Source: a bacterium (GTDB lineage: Bacteria; Patescibacteriota; Minisyncoccia; Phycocordibacterales; SBAW01). From it: DNA of 5,225 nt. Made by a program: the position numbers and the translations under genes. Under the pieces are notes generated by a model, which was not told where the DNA came from, made no database searches, and worked only from the letters and a program-made list of their open reading frames with translations. The DNA lies in contig JAKALC010000052.1 of assembly GCA_021813335.1 (NCBI GenBank), positions 1 through 5,225 on the forward strand, read 5' to 3'. Of this stretch, positions 4,508 through 5,225 are shown in pieces. Positions within the stretch are counted from its first letter, which is position 1; every line of letters starts with the position of its first letter.

Positions 4508-4533
4508 ACCCCGCCCCGTCAGGGGTCTTTTTT
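4508..4533 (+). terminator. Plus-strand intrinsic terminator of the candidate ncRNA
   Basis: ACCCC (4508-4512) pairs with GGGGT (4522-4526); an alternative is CCCC 4514-4517 with 4522-4525 around GTCA. C and then six T follow (4528-4533). The T tract is only on the plus-strand side. It overlaps the stop codon of the minus-strand membrane protein gene. No plus-strand protein gene precedes it, so it points to an RNA gene. Confidence 0.75.
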
Positions 4534-5029
4534 ATAAGAGCGCCGGAGCGACATAGTGCAGCGCGCCGAGAAACGCCGCGATGAAAAGGATCTGTGAAAG
4601 GACGCCGAGAAGCGCGCTGTTTTCCGCGATATCGCGCTGGATACCGTTATGAAAGCGCGTAAAGGATATGAAGGGTTCGCGCGGGAAGCGCGCCGTCACG
4701 AAGTGAAGCGCGTCGGGAAGGTACGCGCCTGTGACGCCCGCGAAGGCGGGGAACCAAAGACCGTGGCGGCCGAAGAGGAGAAGTGCGAGCCCGAGCCCGA
4801 GAAGTCCGTCGAACGAAATGATGCCGAGGTCGGAAAAGAGCGCCTTGTTGAGGCGAAGCGTTCCGCCGCGCTTGGGGTCGAGCGCCGGAGAGCGCGGCTC
4901 GTAGTTCCAATGGGGGATGGCGTCGAGCACGAAGTGGCTCGCGAATCCGGCGCAAAAACCGAGCGCCGGGTTCTCCGGCATAAGGCTTGCGGCGGCGGCG
5001 CCGGCGAGGGCGTGAGCGGTCAGGGTCAT
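4532..5029 (-). CDS. Small polytopic membrane protein with His/Asp motifs (YdjM/DUF457-like)
   Basis: The 165-residue product is hydrophobic. Membrane segments are likely around residues 5-35, 68-86, 91-111 and 141-162. Polar residues sit in or beside them in a pattern that recalls YdjM/DUF457-type membrane-bound putative metal-dependent hydrolases: H6, H32 and D36 with PHW (39-41), D67, D74, LPDALH (104-109, D106 and H109), and FH at 126-127. A metal site is therefore possible, but no activity can be stated. It starts 11 bases after the stop of the upstream PilB-like gene, so the two are probably co-transcribed; the region before the ATG has only a weak GCGAG. Its stop overlaps the plus-strand terminator of the candidate ncRNA. 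It may be a lipid- or envelope-related enzyme. Family placement is from memory of the motif style and is only moderately sure. Confidence 0.8.
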   Translation of the reverse strand: MTLTAHALAGAAAASLMPENPALGFCAGFASHFVLDAIPHWNYEPRSPALDPKRGGTLRLNKALFSDLGIISFDGLLGLGLALLLFGRHGLWFPAFAGVTGAYLPDALHFVTARFPREPFISFTRFHNGIQRDIAENSALLGVLSQILFIAAFLGALHYVAPALL

Positions 5030-5040
5030 AAGCTCGCCGT

Positions 5041-5225
5041 TTATAACCCGGAAGACGCCGCAAGGTCAACGACGCGCCCGAGCTCGTCGAGCGAAGTGAC
5101 GCCGCGCAGCACTTTGAGGATGCCGTCCTCCTGCATCGAGGGCACGCCCTGCGGGCGAGCCGCTGCCGCGACTTCGCGCTCGGACGGCTTGGTGCGAAGC
5201 ACTTCCTCGACCGCTTTGTCCATAA
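5041..5225 (-). CDS. C-terminal tail of a PilB/GspE-family secretion ATPase (partial)
   Basis: About 60 residues are visible and the frame is open at the right window edge, so the Met at 5223-5221 is internal and not a start. The text ...VEEVLRTKPSEREV, ARPQGVPSMQEDGILKVL (residues 23-40) and RGVTSLDELGRVV is the standard end of type IV pilus assembly and type II secretion ATPases (consensus of the type GM.TL..DG..K...G.TTLEEV.RV). These hexameric ATPases power pilus extension or secretion from the cytoplasmic face of the membrane. The Walker motifs lie outside the window. The gene stops at TAA 5043-5041, 11 bases before the next gene. PilB and GspE cannot be told apart from this tail; pilus ATPase is more likely if the genome is a Patescibacterium. 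Confidence 0.82.
   Translation of the reverse strand, partial: MDKAVEEVLRTKPSEREVAAAARPQGVPSMQEDGILKVLRGVTSLDELGRVVDLAASSGL

Larger units (their letters stand above)
4185..4533 (+). ncRNA. Candidate structured non-coding RNA, family not recognised
   Basis: This stretch lacks a credible protein gene, yet it has dense plus-strand RNA structure and ends in a plus-strand terminator. A long helix pairs 4231-4258 with 4369-4396 (13 perfect base pairs, then a G-U, 5 more pairs, a 3-base internal loop and 6 more pairs). Inside it are a small hairpin at 4268-4295, a stem CGGCAGC/GCTGCCG (4296-4302 with 4340-4346) enclosing GGC-TTCG-GCC, and a hairpin TTTCGA-TTTA-TCGAAA (4349-4364). Downstream are CCGC-TTCG-GCGG (4410-4421) and GTCAAC/GTTGAC (4431-4436 with 4464-4469). 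The cUUCGg loops exist only on the plus strand, supporting that direction. The 5' end is a guess; GGCATAC (4185-4191) could close with GTAT...GCC (4489-4499). A 6S-like regulator or a new family is possible. Motifs expected for RNase P RNA, tmRNA and SRP RNA were not found. Confidence 0.55.

Noticed and set aside
4185..4533. RNase P RNA, tmRNA or SRP RNA as identity of the structured region
   Set aside because: I looked on both strands for GAGGAAAGTCC, for a T-arm TTCGANTCC with acceptor pairing and tag codons, and for GGAAGGAAGCAGC, and found none. A very divergent member cannot be excluded by eye.
1..5225. CRISPR array or tRNA genes
   Set aside because: No regularly spaced direct repeats and no cloverleaf with a GGTTCGANTCC arm were found on either strand.

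Overview
The window reads as a compact, GC-rich bacterial chromosome segment with standard genetic code (TGA is used as a stop). It carries housekeeping genes: tyrosyl-tRNA synthetase, Holliday-junction processing (ruvC, ruvB), yebC and a type IV pilus/type II secretion ATPase. The mix of a YebC lacking one domain, a PilB-type ATPase followed by a small membrane protein, short intergenic gaps and several starts without Shine-Dalgarno suggests a Patescibacteria/CPR (Parcubacteria-like) genome. That assignment is an inference from gene style, not a proof.

Layout: positions 1-821 (+) hold the 3' part of tyrS, closed by a strong GC-rich hairpin at 829-856. Every other recognised protein gene is on the minus strand. 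Read from right to left, these are the C-terminal tail of a PilB/GspE ATPase (5041-5225), a small polytopic membrane protein (4532-5029), ruvB (3039-4115), a NUDIX-like protein (2338-2907), yebC (1732-2256), ruvC (1193-1681) and a 51-residue, extremely acidic protein (922-1077) that converges on tyrS. The NUDIX gene has a near-ideal sigma70 promoter (TTGACA-N17-TATAAT with extended -10), a 5' leader hairpin and a perfect Shine-Dalgarno. It ends in a clean intrinsic terminator, after which yebC-ruvC starts a new unit.

The most unusual stretch is 4116-4531, which has no credible protein gene. It contains a long interrupted inverted repeat (28 positions per arm), several nested hairpins with cUUCGg tetraloops on the plus strand, and a plus-strand intrinsic terminator (4508-4533) with no plus-strand protein gene upstream of it. 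I read this as a structured non-coding RNA gene of about 350 nt on the plus strand. I could not assign it to a family, and I see none of the hallmark sequences of RNase P RNA, tmRNA or SRP RNA.

Functional links: RuvC cuts and RuvB drives branch migration of Holliday junctions. RuvA, their usual partner, is not in the window. NUDIX-yebC-ruvC resembles the E. coli order nudB-yebC-ruvC. A palindrome CTAAAC-N4-GTTTAG sits just upstream of the ruvB -10 element and is a candidate operator, possibly SOS-type.
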